A stretch of DNA of 21,315 bases from CG2-30-40-21 sp043806395 (GTDB lineage Bacteria; UBA9089; CG2-30-40-21): the NCBI GenBank assembly GCA_043806395.1, contig JAZDHC010000074.1:1-21315 (forward strand), in the 5' to 3' direction. The position numbers and the translations under genes are program-made. The notes under the pieces were generated by a model. That model worked only from the letters and a program-made list of their open reading frames with translations, did not search any database and was not told the origin of the DNA. Shown here in pieces: positions 15,265-21,315 of the stretch (its first letter is position 1; the number at the start of each line of letters is the position of its first letter).

Positions 15265-15602
15265 GTAAATTTCAACGAGGACAGATATGGTTGGTAAATT
15301 TTGATCCAAGTTTTGGACATGAATATAAGAAATTTCGGCCAGCTTTAATCGTTCAAAATGACGGATATATAGAATCCAGTAATTTGTTGGCAGTTATTCC
15401 AATTTCTTCACAAGTGACTAAACAAACAGTACTTGATATTTTACTGAAGAGAGATTCTCAGAATAGACTTATGACAGATTCTTTACTCAAAACAAAACAG
15501 ATTAGTTCATTTGACAATCAAAGATTTACAAAACTTATCGGAAGTGTTGATAAAAAAACAATGGAGAAAGTAGGAGAAAATATCCAACTTTTCTTAATCT
15601 GA
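15261..15602 (+). CDS. MazF/PemK-family endoribonuclease toxin
   Basis: The 113-residue protein shows the MazF/PemK pattern: RGQIWLVNFDPSFGHEYKK (6-24), the catalytic-loop Arg and strand FRPALIVQND (25-34), NLLAVIPISS (41-50), then SLLKTKQISSFDNQRF with the conserved Ser/Thr and Asp, ending in the KLIGSVDKKTMEKV helix. These toxins cut mRNA at short motifs and slow growth until the antitoxin is restored. Length and all conserved elements are normal, so it is probably active. GGAG lies 5 bases before the ATG within the antitoxin gene. Confidence 0.92.
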   Translation: MSKFQRGQIWLVNFDPSFGHEYKKFRPALIVQNDGYIESSNLLAVIPISSQVTKQTVLDILLKRDSQNRLMTDSLLKTKQISSFDNQRFTKLIGSVDKKTMEKVGENIQLFLI

Positions 15603-15636
15603 AGAAACAGTGTCAGGTAATTAGCAGAAGTAGCCA

Positions 15637-15765
15637 GGGTCAAACCTTGAAAGCTGAATAGTTCTCAACCTTCTTACGAACTTAATGTAATTATCATGGC
15701 ATATTTACTAATATTTATCAAGGTAATTATTCAGCTTTCAATGTCCTTCTCTTCTATGACCCTTC
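15637..15765. mobile_element. degenerate MITE/REP element related to the one at 5873-6087
   Basis: TTGAAAGCTGAATA (15647-15660) and its exact reverse complement (15728-15741) form 14-bp inverted repeats. The outer part AGGGTCAAACC is the counterpart of GGGGTCAGACC in the element at 5884, and TATGACCCT (15755-15763) is its weaker right end. The centre is AT-rich without a gene. It lies directly upstream of the RAYT remnant, as REP elements often do. Confidence 0.65.
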
Positions 15766-15773
15766 TCTTCTAA

Positions 15774-15932
15774 GATGTGGTTGATGATATATGTCGTCAC
15801 ACTCGCACAGGCAGACCACTTGGCAGTGAGGAATTTATAGTACAAACAGAGAACATGTTAGGTCGTGTATTTTGTCCACTAAAGCGAGGACCGAAATGTC
15901 CGTGGAAGAAAAAAGAGATTGGGGAAATTTAG
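15774..15932 (+). pseudogene. C-terminal remnant of a REP-associated tyrosine transposase (RAYT, Y1 family)
   Basis: The open stretch reads DVVDDICRHTRTGRPLGSEE, then F-I-V-Q-T-E-N-M-L-G-R and a Lys/Arg-rich end, stopping at TAG 15930-15932. The R-x-x-T-R-T-G-R-P-L-G-S-E-E-F segment is the typical C-terminal signature of RAYT/Y1_Tnp proteins. The catalytic domain (HUH motif and Tyr) is absent; a stop precedes it at 15771. The gene end coincides with repeat copy B. This ties the repeats around here to a Y1-type transposition or REP-spreading process. Confidence 0.8.
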
Positions 15933-15950
15933 TATTGTGCCCCCGAAATT
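15921..15950 (+). repeat. RAYT-end repeat, copy B (upstream of the nucleotidyltransferase pair)
   Basis: AAATT, AGTATTGTG, CCCCG and AAATT are shared with copy A apart from two substitutions and one missing base. It covers the stop codon of the RAYT remnant and is followed immediately by the ribosome site of the nucleotidyltransferase gene. Confidence 0.8.
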
Positions 15951-15964
15951 AGGAGAGTTTGCAA

Positions 15965-16468
15965 ATGTTTTATTTTGAAGTTTTTAATGCATTTTATCGC
16001 AACAAGATAAAATACCTTGTTGTGGGTGGTCTTGCTGTAAATCTACATGGTGTGCCAAGAACTACTTATGATATTGATGTTATTGTTGCAACTGATATGG
16101 ATAATATCTTAAAACTAAATAAAACCTTAAAGAGTTTGGGTTATATTCCACGCTTACCTGTGAATCCAGATGAATTGGCAGATTCCGATAAAGTAAAAGA
16201 TTGGATAGAAAATCGTAATATGAAAGCATTCAGTTTTTATCATAAGGAAGAAAATAATAAGGTAGTTGATATTGTTTTAGTCCATCCGCTTGATTTCACA
16301 GAGGCATTCCATCGTGGTGTAATAAAAAAAGCAGGTAATATTGAAATCTATGTGACAGAAATTGATGATCTGATCTTAATGAAAAAAATAAGCAATAGAC
16401 CAAAGGATTTAAGCGATATGGAGATGCTTAAAGAAGCGAAGAAAATTATGGAGCAAAAAGATGAGTAA
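15965..16468 (+). CDS. nucleotidyltransferase-fold protein (putative toxin or defence gene)
   Basis: The 167-residue protein has the minimal nucleotidyltransferase core: VVGGLAVNLHGVPRTTYDID with Gly21-Gly22 and metal-binding Asp37 and Asp39, and a third Asp in VVDIVLVH (102). The pattern is close to AbiEii/DUF6036-type enzymes, often paired with a small partner as toxin-antitoxin or phage-defence modules. AGGAGAG stands 7 bases before the ATG; an in-frame TTG 6 bases earlier is less likely. It overlaps its small partner by 8 bases. The target (tRNA, protein or nucleotide) cannot be told from sequence. Confidence 0.85.
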   Translation: MFYFEVFNAFYRNKIKYLVVGGLAVNLHGVPRTTYDIDVIVATDMDNILKLNKTLKSLGYIPRLPVNPDELADSDKVKDWIENRNMKAFSFYHKEENNKVVDIVLVHPLDFTEAFHRGVIKKAGNIEIYVTEIDDLILMKKISNRPKDLSDMEMLKEAKKIMEQKDE

Positions 16469-16670
16469 AGGATTTTGTTATACATTAGAAAAAGAGGATA
16501 TTTTGAACTATATGAAGTTTTCAACTGAGGAAAAACTTAAATGGTTGGAAGAGATTGTAGTATTTACTGAAGAGGCATTAACAGCTAAAGAAAAAAGGGT
16601 CAGGGAATACTTTAGGGGGACAAATCTTGTTGCAAAACAGCATATATCTCTACTGTTGCGTCAACTTTGA
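16461..16670 (+). CDS. small partner protein of the nucleotidyltransferase
   Basis: This 69-residue protein starts inside the end of the nucleotidyltransferase gene (8-base overlap), with GGAG 7 bases before its ATG, so it is translated with it. It is charged and predicted helical: EKEDILNYMKFSTEEKLKWL, then EEIVVFTEEALTAKEKRVREYFR. I recall similar small proteins (I-L-x-Y...EEKLKWLEE) beside nucleotidyltransferases of this type, but I know no established function. It could be an antitoxin or a subunit. The last dozen residues may be altered by the repeat that follows directly. Confidence 0.7.
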   Translation: MSKGFCYTLEKEDILNYMKFSTEEKLKWLEEIVVFTEEALTAKEKRVREYFRGTNLVAKQHISLLLRQL

Positions 16671-16691
16671 CATGTCGCAACAAATATTCTG

Positions 16692-16754
16692 GATTCCTGC
16701 TTTCGCAGGAATGACAACAATCACCGAGTTGTCATTCCTGCGCAGGCAGGAATC
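16692..16754. repeat. hairpin repeat of the GATTCCTGC...GCAGGAATGAC type
   Basis: Arms 16692-16718 and 16728-16754 are reverse complements over 27 bases with two mismatches, around a 9-base loop. Each arm itself contains the small palindrome ATTCCTGC...GCAGGAAT, similar in layout to the dRS3-type repeats of other bacteria. It follows the small-partner gene by about 20 bases and could terminate its transcription. Confidence 0.85.
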
Positions 16755-16762
16755 TATCTTTA

Positions 16763-16975
16763 TTGAATTTAGAGGACACAATACTTAATTTTTGTGTTGC
16801 TTCAGACGGAATCGTACTTTTCTTCAATAAAGAATGCGAAAGTAAGATATCAAATAATGTAGAGACCGAGGCAGCAATTTTAGCTGAGACAGTAAGCTTT
16901 ACTAACACAGAAGAGCTGTCTGCAAAGATAACAGAGTTAGTTAATAAAATTGCTAAACGGGTGGCGGAACAATGA
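16763..16975 (+). CDS. 70-residue ORF, probably the C-terminal stub of a truncated gene
   Basis: The frame opens with TTG and its first 10 codons are the repeat copy C read backwards, so the N-terminus is not native. The rest (ASDGIVLFFNKECESKISNN, then AETVSFTNTEELSAKITELV and a basic end) looks like the last strand and helix of a CsgG/LpoB-like domain: a V-x-x-x-x-A-x-x-x-x-F pattern followed by E-E-L...I-x-x-L-V-x-K-I-A-x-R. That would fit the CsgG-like domain of the TPR gene downstream, but the match is by eye and weak. Its stop overlaps the start of the TlpA-like gene (ATGA), suggesting it was the upstream operon member before the cassette cut it. Confidence 0.4.
   Translation: MNLEDTILNFCVASDGIVLFFNKECESKISNNVETEAAILAETVSFTNTEELSAKITELVNKIAKRVAEQ
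16765..16794 (-). repeat. RAYT-end repeat, copy C (inverted)
   Basis: Read on the minus strand it gives AAAATTAAGTATTGTGTCC and then an AAATTC end, matching copy A with few differences. Together with copy B it forms inverted ends around the 15965-16670 nucleotidyltransferase pair and its hairpin. Confidence 0.75.
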
Positions 16976-18600
16976 AGAATTTAGCATGGTTCAAAACTAT
17001 TTACCACAGGGTTGCAGAGAAGAAACCACCCCTGCCCCTCCTTGGAAAGGAGGGGAATAACAACCCCCTAACCCCCTTTTCTAAGGGGGAATTAGGGAAA
17101 TACATTCCCCTCTTGAGAGGGGTGGACGCTACTGCGGACGGGGTGTGTTATCTTCCATTTGCCCACTCAGTTTGTTGCCCTGATTTGAACTATGTCAAAA
17201 ATTTAATAATTACCTGCGGATTGCTCATTACTCTTTTATTTTCCACCTCTTTAGCTGTATTTGCTGAAGAGGGAAATCAGATTGCACCTGATTTCAAATT
17301 AAGGCTACTTTCTGGGAAAAGCAGTTTAAGTCTCCATAAGTTATTAACGCAAGGGGACAGGCGAAATGTGCTTGTTCTCAGCTTTTTTGATACTGCATGT
17401 GAACCCTGTCGGAAGGAAATGCCTCATTTGTATGAACTTAGCCAAAAATATCAGGATGAGGCAGTTGGGGTTTATTTAGTCAACATTGATAAGACAGCAT
17501 CAGAGGTAGTTGAGGATTTTGTGAAAAAAAATAATATCACCCTGCCAGTACTTCTTGACCCTTATGGTATACAAACTGGCGAGAAATATGGGGTGCTTGT
17601 AAATCAAATTGCAAAGATACCAAAGGTGGTTTTGATTAGTAAAAATGGTTACATAAAGAAAATCTATGGTGGCTATAAAGAAAATTTAGTGGAAATTTTA
17701 AGCAAGGAGATAAATAGCCTTTTATTGGAAAAGGAAGAGCCGCTTAATGAAAAAAATGTTTTGACTATTCTTTTTAGTAACTCTACTAACGGTTATCTGG
17801 AGTCTTGTGATTGCGTGGAAAATCCGTTTGGCGGGCTTGTGCGTAGGGTAACACTGATTAATGAGATAAGACAGGAGAATCCAACCGTTCTTCTTCTTGA
17901 TAGCGGCGATATGTTTCCCCCACGGCCTGAGCCTTTATTAGCCAGATATATGCTTTTAGCCATGGAAAAAATTGGTTATGACCTGATTGCCATTGGTGAT
18001 CAGGAACTGATTCTGGGCACTGAATATATCAGGAAAGAGATTGAAAAAAACAAATTGCCTTTTTATTCAGCCAATTTAACCATCTGTCAGGATGGGATGT
18101 GCAGCTATTTAGCCCCATCATATCTGATTAAGGAAGTTGGCAGTTTTACGGTGGGTATTATCAGTATAATCTCTTCAGGGGTGTTTACCTTTTTCCCAAA
18201 GGATATTATCAAGGAATTGAAAGTGTCTGATCCTGTTAAACAGGTTCAAGGTTTTGTGGATACTTTTCGCAAGCAAGTTAATGTGCTTATTGTGGTTTCA
18301 CATTCTGGCTATGAGGAGGATTTAAGATTAGCAAAACAAGTTAAGGGGATTGATGTAATTATTGGCGGACACTCCCAAACATTAGTGAAAAACGCCTCTG
18401 TCTTGCCTGACACCTTGATTGTGCAGGCTGGAGAAAAAGGGCAATATCTGGGTAAATTGGATATAAGATTTGATGAAAACAAGAAGATTACTTCACATCA
18501 ATATCAACTGCTTCCATTGACCAAAGATATCTCTGATGATGAGGTCGTGCGAAAATTGATTAGGGAATATCATCAGAAGGTTGAGGAAGGGAGTGAGTAA
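16972..18600 (+). CDS. exported TlpA-like thioredoxin fused to a 5'-nucleotidase-like domain
   Basis: This 542-residue frame encodes, after an inserted leader, a signal peptide (about 75-99, NLIITCGLLITLLFSTSLAVFA), a TlpA/ResA-type thioredoxin domain (about 103-250, redox motif CEPC 143-146, cis-Pro 217) and a UshA-like calcineurin-fold domain (about 262-540). The second domain keeps LDSGDMF (309-315), IGDQEL (341-346), VSHSG (442-446) and IIGGHS (463-468), but its first metal motif reads FSNSTNGYLESCDC instead of D-x-H, with a CxC pair. Thiol-disulfide exchange in the periplasm is likely; phosphatase activity is doubtful. Residues 5-78 derive from a 222-bp insertion; the native start reads MKNL then IITCG. 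A TTG at 17185 is an alternative start past the insertion. The ATG overlaps the stop of the upstream 70-codon frame. Confidence 0.85.
   Translation: MKNLAWFKTIYHRVAEKKPPLPLLGKEGNNNPLTPFSKGELGKYIPLLRGVDATADGVCYLPFAHSVCCPDLNYVKNLIITCGLLITLLFSTSLAVFAEEGNQIAPDFKLRLLSGKSSLSLHKLLTQGDRRNVLVLSFFDTACEPCRKEMPHLYELSQKYQDEAVGVYLVNIDKTASEVVEDFVKKNNITLPVLLDPYGIQTGEKYGVLVNQIAKIPKVVLISKNGYIKKIYGGYKENLVEILSKEINSLLLEKEEPLNEKNVLTILFSNSTNGYLESCDCVENPFGGLVRRVTLINEIRQENPTVLLLDSGDMFPPRPEPLLARYMLLAMEKIGYDLIAIGDQELILGTEYIRKEIEKNKLPFYSANLTICQDGMCSYLAPSYLIKEVGSFTVGIISIISSGVFTFFPKDIIKELKVSDPVKQVQGFVDTFRKQVNVLIVVSHSGYEEDLRLAKQVKGIDVIIGGHSQTLVKNASVLPDTLIVQAGEKGQYLGKLDIRFDENKKITSHQYQLLPLTKDISDDEVVRKLIREYHQKVEEGSE
16984..17205. 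mobile_element. 222-bp palindrome-rich element inserted in frame in a signal peptide
   Basis: The 9-mers AAGAATTTA (16975-16983) and AAAAATTTA (17197-17205) flank the insertion as an imperfect target-site duplication. Removing 222 bases gives MKNL-IITCGLL, a perfect signal-peptide start. The ends are imperfect inverted repeats (GCATGGTTCAAAA on the left; TTTGAACTATGTC on the right). Inside are three hairpins: 17035-17055 (CCCCTCCTT arm), 17072-17089 (CCCCCTT arm) and 17107-17122 (CCCCTCT arm). It encodes the widely seen repeat-derived peptide NPLTPFSKGEL. The length, 74 codons, keeps the frame. Confidence 0.8.
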
Positions 18601-18706
18601 AAACAAATGGTTTAAAAACAGAAATATCCACCCCCTAACCCCCGCCAGTGGGGGACATTGCGGAGAAATATGTTACCCTCTTTTGAACCATGCCAAAAAT
18701 ATTTAT
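18601..18706. mobile_element. shorter relative of the 222-bp element, upstream of the TPR gene
   Basis: It starts with AAACAAATGGTTTAAAAAC and ends with TTTTGAACCATGCCAAAAA, an imperfect inverted pair. The middle has a CCCCC/GGGGG hairpin (18639-18654) and TGCGGA...TGTTA, which match the 16984-17205 element (there TGCGGA at about 17133). One of its hairpins replaces the three of the larger copy. It fills most of the 186-bp gap before the TPR gene start; it ends about 65 bases before the ribosome site. Confidence 0.65.
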
Positions 18707-18786
18707 GGAAACCACAAAATAATAATGGACAAAATCTTACTTCTGGTGTATATTTATATGTTATGAGATATGGAGGTAGGATATTT

Positions 18787-21117
18787 ATGAATCTTTTTGC
18801 TTACAACATACATTTTGCTCAAGTATTAAAAAAAGTAACCCTGATTACTCTCCTTTGCTGGGTACTTGTCTCCCTTCCCTTGTCTGGTTTTTCTTGGGCA
18901 GCATCGGAAACCCTTCTTAAAGGGAATGAGTATCTTCAAAAAGGAAATTATCAACAAGCAATTACTGCCTATCAAGAGACTATTAAATTAAATCCATATC
19001 ATAAAATAGCCTATTGTAACCTCGGAAAATGTTATCAGAAATTGAATCTTTTTGATAAGGCAGAAAAATGCCTTAAAAGGGCATTGGAGTTAGATCCAGA
19101 CTATATTGAAGCTCTTAATAATTCAGGTAGCCTGTATGTTTCTCAAGGAAAAGATAAAGAGGCATGGAAATGCTATAATAGGATATTGGAGATTAATCCC
19201 ATTGATGCAGAAGCCCACTATAATCTGGCATCCCTTTTTCAGAAAAAGCATGATTTTGAAAGGGCAATCTCTCATGGCAAACAGGCCATAAAAATAAATC
19301 CAAATTATGTCGCAGCATTTATTAAACTTGGAGACATATACTGGGAATCCTATCGCGACGCAGATAAAGCATCCATATATTATAAAAAGGCAAAGGATGT
19401 TGAACCCGGAAATAAGCTTGTTAGATCTCATGTAGCCGAGATGTATTTGCAGAAGGGATTGATTAAGGATGCAGAACGGGAATGCTTGGAAATTGTTAGC
19501 ATTGACCCATTATTCCTGCCGGCATTGAATCAATTAATTAAAATATATACTGACCAGGGAATGTCTGAACGGATTGGACCACTTTGTCAAAAAATAAGTT
19601 CAACTACCACTTCAGACAATGAGATTCCAGCATACAGCTCTGTATTGAGCAGTATGATAGCCCTTCTCATTGATCATGGAATGGATAAAAATGCAGCTAC
19701 ACTCAGCCAGAAACTAACCTCACTTACCCCTTCTTCAAAGACATTTGATGCGTATCTATCTACATTAACAAATCTTATAACCCTTGCATTTGACAAAAAA
19801 AGGTATGAAAAGGCAGTTCCATTTTGCAAGAGAATAACCACACTTGTTCCGTCAAACAAGGCATTAAATTCATATCGTGATACATTAAATCGCCTTATCA
19901 GGCTTTATTTTAATCATAAAAGATACAAGGATTCTATTCCCCTTTGCCAGAGGTTAACAGTAATTTCTCCTTTAGACAAAATAGTCCATTACCAGCTTTC
20001 TATAGCTTACAAAGGGATGGGTGACTATAAGGGGTGTGTGAATGCAGCTACTAAGGCATGTCAGAAGGATTCCGAGGATGAGATGTGTTGGCATATCATG
20101 GAAAAAGGGGTATTAGAGCTTGATAGGCAACGGGTTGGAACACCATTAAGGAATGATTGCTCAAAAAAACACCTTGAAATGGCACAGCAATATCTTGGGC
20201 TTGGCAATACCATTCTGGCTGAATATGAGTACAAAAAGGCTAAACGACTTAATCCTCAAAGTGTACCAGTGAGATTGGAGCTGGCAAAATATTATGAAGG
20301 GCAAGGGTTGAATCTTGAGTCAATTGAGGAATCGAAAAAGATAATTGAACTGGATCCAGAGAATGTTGAGGCAAAGGATAGGATAGAAATGGGCTGGAAA
20401 CAAAAAACGACATCATCTCCACTCCCTGATCTTAGGAAAAGAAGGGTGGCAGTTATCTTTTCGGCAAAGAATCCAATACACTTAGAGATTGACAAAATAG
20501 CGGAAGAGATTATAGAAGAATTATTGGGCAGCTCATTTACTATCCTTCCCATAGCTGCAAAAAATATCCAAACCAAAATGAATAATACAGGCTTAAACAC
20601 AGTAAACAATCTACAAGAGGCTGTTGGATTAGCAAGAAGTATTCAAGCAAGCTATCTCCTCTTTGGCGAGATACAAGAGGAAAAGGGAAGGATTTGTATT
20701 GAATCACAACTAATAAACTTAAAGGCTGAAAAGCTCAAGAAAGAGCAGGAGTTCTTGCATATTGGCCGTAACAGTGCTAGTTTGACTAAGTGTTTATCTG
20801 GTCTCAGTCAGAATCTTTCCAATTTCTTTCCTATTCATGGTGAGATAATTAGCTCAAGCAGAACAAGCGTTACCCTTAATCTTGGCGAAAAACATGGTGT
20901 AAAACCATCCTTTATCTGTGATGCCCTTGATCCTGATGGGCACAAAATAGCAGAGATAGAGATTATATCGGTAAGCAATAGTACCTCTCAAGGGATTATT
21001 ACTACTGCCTCTGGAAGAAATCAATTATCACCACATAACCGTGTGAGCTTGCGAAAGGGACAGGTGGTTAAGGTGGAGAAAAAGAAAGGGGGGAAGAAGG
21101 AGGAGAAGAAGAAATAA
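18787..21117 (+). CDS. secreted TPR protein with CsgG/FlgT-like C-terminal domains
   Basis: The 776-residue protein has a signal peptide (1-39, LITLLCWVLVSLPLSGFSWA), a TPR region (about 40-540; clear 34-residue units such as NEYLQKGNYQQAITAYQETI and SGSLYVSQGKDKEAWKCYNR), a CsgG-like domain (about 550-680, starting RRVAVIFSAKNP) and a beta-rich end (about 681-755) of FlgT-C type: FFPIHGEII, then TLNLGEKHGVKPSF. The last 15 residues are nearly all Lys, Glu and Gly. Such proteins sit in the periplasm or at the outer membrane and scaffold export or envelope structures; no specific pathway can be named. I start at MNLFAYN because GGAGG lies 10 bases before it and a good signal peptide follows; the frame upstream to 18658 is repeat-derived. 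Confidence 0.85.
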   Translation: MNLFAYNIHFAQVLKKVTLITLLCWVLVSLPLSGFSWAASETLLKGNEYLQKGNYQQAITAYQETIKLNPYHKIAYCNLGKCYQKLNLFDKAEKCLKRALELDPDYIEALNNSGSLYVSQGKDKEAWKCYNRILEINPIDAEAHYNLASLFQKKHDFERAISHGKQAIKINPNYVAAFIKLGDIYWESYRDADKASIYYKKAKDVEPGNKLVRSHVAEMYLQKGLIKDAERECLEIVSIDPLFLPALNQLIKIYTDQGMSERIGPLCQKISSTTTSDNEIPAYSSVLSSMIALLIDHGMDKNAATLSQKLTSLTPSSKTFDAYLSTLTNLITLAFDKKRYEKAVPFCKRITTLVPSNKALNSYRDTLNRLIRLYFNHKRYKDSIPLCQRLTVISPLDKIVHYQLSIAYKGMGDYKGCVNAATKACQKDSEDEMCWHIMEKGVLELDRQRVGTPLRNDCSKKHLEMAQQYLGLGNTILAEYEYKKAKRLNPQSVPVRLELAKYYEGQGLNLESIEESKKIIELDPENVEAKDRIEMGWKQKTTSSPLPDLRKRRVAVIFSAKNPIHLEIDKIAEEIIEELLGSSFTILPIAAKNIQTKMNNTGLNTVNNLQEAVGLARSIQASYLLFGEIQEEKGRICIESQLINLKAEKLKKEQEFLHIGRNSASLTKCLSGLSQNLSNFFPIHGEIISSSRTSVTLNLGEKHGVKPSFICDALDPDGHKIAEIEIISVSNSTSQGIITTASGRNQLSPHNRVSLRKGQVVKVEKKKGGKKEEKKK

Positions 21118-21124
21118 AAGATTA

Positions 21125-21160
21125 ACGCAAAAGATGCAAAAGACGCAGAAGACGCAAGGA
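21125..21160 (+). repeat. 9-bp tandem repeat (ACGCAAAAG type)
   Basis: Four units of 9 bases with small changes: ACGCAAAAG, ATGCAAAAG, ACGCAGAAG, ACGCAAGGA. It starts just after the TPR gene stop. Confidence 0.8.
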
Positions 21161-21200
21161 AAAGGAATGTAGATCAGCAATTCTAATTATGAAATTTTTT

Positions 21201-21228
21201 CACCGCAGAGACGCAAAGACGCAGAGAA
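21201..21228 (+). repeat. CACCGCAGAGACGCAAAGAC repeat
   Basis: This segment continues the ACGCARAG theme of the preceding tandem array and is of a type I recall as common between genes in several bacterial phyla. From 21229 to the window end there is no recognisable gene. Confidence 0.7.
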
Positions 21229-21315
21229 ATATACGAGAGAAAAGGAGATAATGGGGATAGAACGAAGCGTTTTATATATAGTTTGCAGTAAAAATCCATA
21301 TATCTCTATCATCTC

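Noticed and set aside
18658..18786. Longer N-terminus of the TPR protein (start at 18658)
   Set aside because: Those 43 residues are repeat-derived and would precede a good signal peptide that has its own GGAGG ribosome site.

Overview
The window is an AT-rich stretch from an uncultured bacterium, probably a contig from a metagenome-derived genome. I cannot fix the phylum. Signal peptides, a CsgG/FlgT-like periplasmic protein and a TlpA-type exported thioredoxin suggest a diderm cell. A two-gene SufC/SufB machine and the tail of a superoxide reductase suggest an anaerobic or micro-oxic lifestyle. The most striking property is the density of small palindromic or inverted-repeat elements, and the number of genes they have cut, capped or lengthened.

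Region 1 (1-4787). On the minus strand run a polytopic membrane protein with a spermidine-synthase-like domain (4625-2277), then sufC (2224-1436) and a sufB-like gene (1439-204). The last two overlap by an ATGA. The membrane-protein gene carries a 60-bp in-frame palindromic insertion. Region 2 (4698-5816): a class II fructose-bisphosphate aldolase with a near-consensus promoter and a Cys-rich tail. Region 3 (5817-6232): a MITE-like element with near-perfect inverted termini, then the last 35 codons of a superoxide reductase.

Region 4 (6233-12376): radC, then a type I restriction-modification locus in the order hsdR, hsdM, rhuM-like, hsdS. hsdR has lost its helicase core through an out-of-frame internal deletion, while hsdM, rhuM and hsdS are intact. 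The locus therefore probably now makes a modification-only enzyme. Region 5 (12406-13278): mutM/fpg broken by a single-base frameshift at an A run, followed by the first 14 or so codons of clpB, cut off where repeats begin.

Region 6 (13279-16795): a repeat-rich accessory zone. It holds a truncated secreted beta-helix gene, an Rpn-type PD-(D/E)XK nuclease/transposase gene with a 12-bp tandem-repeat tail, a MazF/PemK toxin pair, the C-terminus of a REP-associated tyrosine transposase (RAYT), and a nucleotidyltransferase plus small-partner pair. Three copies of a roughly 30-bp sequence, which coincides with the 3' end of the RAYT gene, lie directly upstream of the MazF pair and on both sides of the nucleotidyltransferase pair.

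Region 7 (16763-21117): an operon-like run of a truncated 70-aa ORF, an exported TlpA-thioredoxin/5'-nucleotidase-like fusion, and a secreted TPR protein with CsgG/FlgT-like C-terminal domains. The fusion gene carries a 222-bp element inserted in frame inside its signal peptide, flanked by a 9-bp duplication, and a shorter relative of that element precedes the TPR gene. The window ends in ACGCARAG-type repeats. The main novelty is this pattern of palindromic elements that split signal peptides or loops in frame, bound toxin-antitoxin-like cassettes, and leave fossil ends of housekeeping genes (sor, clpB).
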